Positions 39,177 to 39,335 of a stretch of 39,335 nt of DNA are shown piece by piece. The DNA lies in contig CAUDVX010000013.1 in the NCBI GenBank assembly GCA_958452935.1, positions 1 to 39,335 of the forward strand, read 5' to 3'. Origin of the DNA: an uncultured Collinsella sp. (GTDB lineage Bacteria > Actinomycetota > Coriobacteriia > Coriobacteriales > Coriobacteriaceae). Made by a program: the position numbers and the translations under genes. Each line of letters starts with the position of its first letter. Position 1 is the stretch's first letter. The notes under the pieces were generated by a model that was given only the letters and a program-made list of their open reading frames with translations, made no database searches and was not told the DNA's origin.

Positions 39177-39239
39177 ATCGTCTCAACCTGTAACAGGTAG
39201 GGGTGAAACCACCAACCAGATGTTACAGATTGAGACAAT
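39177..39239. repeat. 63-nt palindromic element, GTCTCGATCTGTAAC family, copy 1
   Basis: GTCTCAACCTGTAAC (39180-39194) and GTTACAGATTGAGAC (39222-39236) are inverted repeats with one mismatch, about 27 bases apart. Copy 2 follows 18 bases later. Confidence 0.85.
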
Positions 39240-39257
39240 TCGGCGGGGCCTACCTTG

Positions 39258-39320
39258 TTTGTCTCGATCTGTAACGGTTAGGACTTAAAAACTCGGCTAC
39301 GTGTTACAGATCGAGACAAA
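39258..39320. repeat. 63-nt palindromic element, GTCTCGATCTGTAAC family, copy 2
   Basis: The 18-base arms (39258-39275 and 39303-39320) are perfect reverse complements with a 27-base centre. Same size and design as copy 1, but the centre sequence is largely different, so the arms are what is conserved. Confidence 0.9.
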
Positions 39321-39335
39321 AGAAAAAGAACATTA

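Noticed and set aside
39177..39320. Start of a CRISPR array
   Set aside because: The repeats are inverted within each unit, only two units exist and the centres are not flanked by identical direct repeats.

Overview
The window is high-GC, densely packed chromosomal DNA that most resembles a gut member of the Coriobacteriia, probably Collinsella. I infer this from gene content, codon bias and the type of short palindromic repeats; no database search was possible. No phage, plasmid, integrase or CRISPR array is visible.

Layout. (1) 1-7.7 kb, mostly + strand housekeeping: the end of an NhaA antiporter, a small unknown gene on the minus strand, a class I aminotransferase, a STAS protein, TatA/B and TatC, the nickel-insertion proteins HypA and HypB, and a type IA topoisomerase with four zinc ribbons and a Lys-rich tail. 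(2) 7.8-17.6 kb: a minus-strand zinc-ribbon membrane protein, a likely Tat-exported serine hydrolase of beta-lactamase fold, the tmk-holB-ricT unit, comF, an uncharacterised protein with a nuclease-like C-terminus, a MITE-like inverted-repeat element, and a solute-binding lipoprotein behind a long structured leader. (3) 17.6-25.1 kb: hibernation factor HPF, a DegV protein, an operon of a beta-hydroxyacid dehydrogenase with a Cys/His-rich tail, a small membrane protein, a HEAT-like protein and an isocitrate dehydrogenase-type enzyme, then a SurA-like membrane protein and a minus-strand XRE/DUF2975 pair.

(4) 25.2-36.8 kb is an amino-sugar locus. A mannose-family PTS (IIA, YajC, IIB, IIC, IID) is followed by a GntR/UTRA regulator, an AgaS-type isomerase/deaminase, a NagA-type deacetylase, a minus-strand flavodoxin, a LacX-like epimerase, a LacC/PfkB kinase, a decayed copy of the deacetylase 3' end and a YhcH-family protein. 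The set fits uptake of N-acetylgalactosamine (or a related amino sugar) as its 6-phosphate, deacetylation, deamination/isomerisation to tagatose-6-phosphate and phosphorylation to the 1,6-bisphosphate; no aldolase is in the window. A 13-base GntR-type operator occurs at both the PTS promoter and the agaS promoter, tying them into one regulon. Past a tRNA-Thr lies an orphan IIB paralogue whose phosphorylatable His is replaced by Tyr. (5) 37-39.3 kb: galM on the minus strand and a divergent DeoR regulator.

Scattered between genes are at least three families of short REPIN-like inverted-repeat elements. One is built on GGGACGTTC, one on TTGCGGTGAAATAGGGA and one on GTCTCGATCTGTAAC. One cluster supplies the last codons and the stop of the orphan IIB gene.
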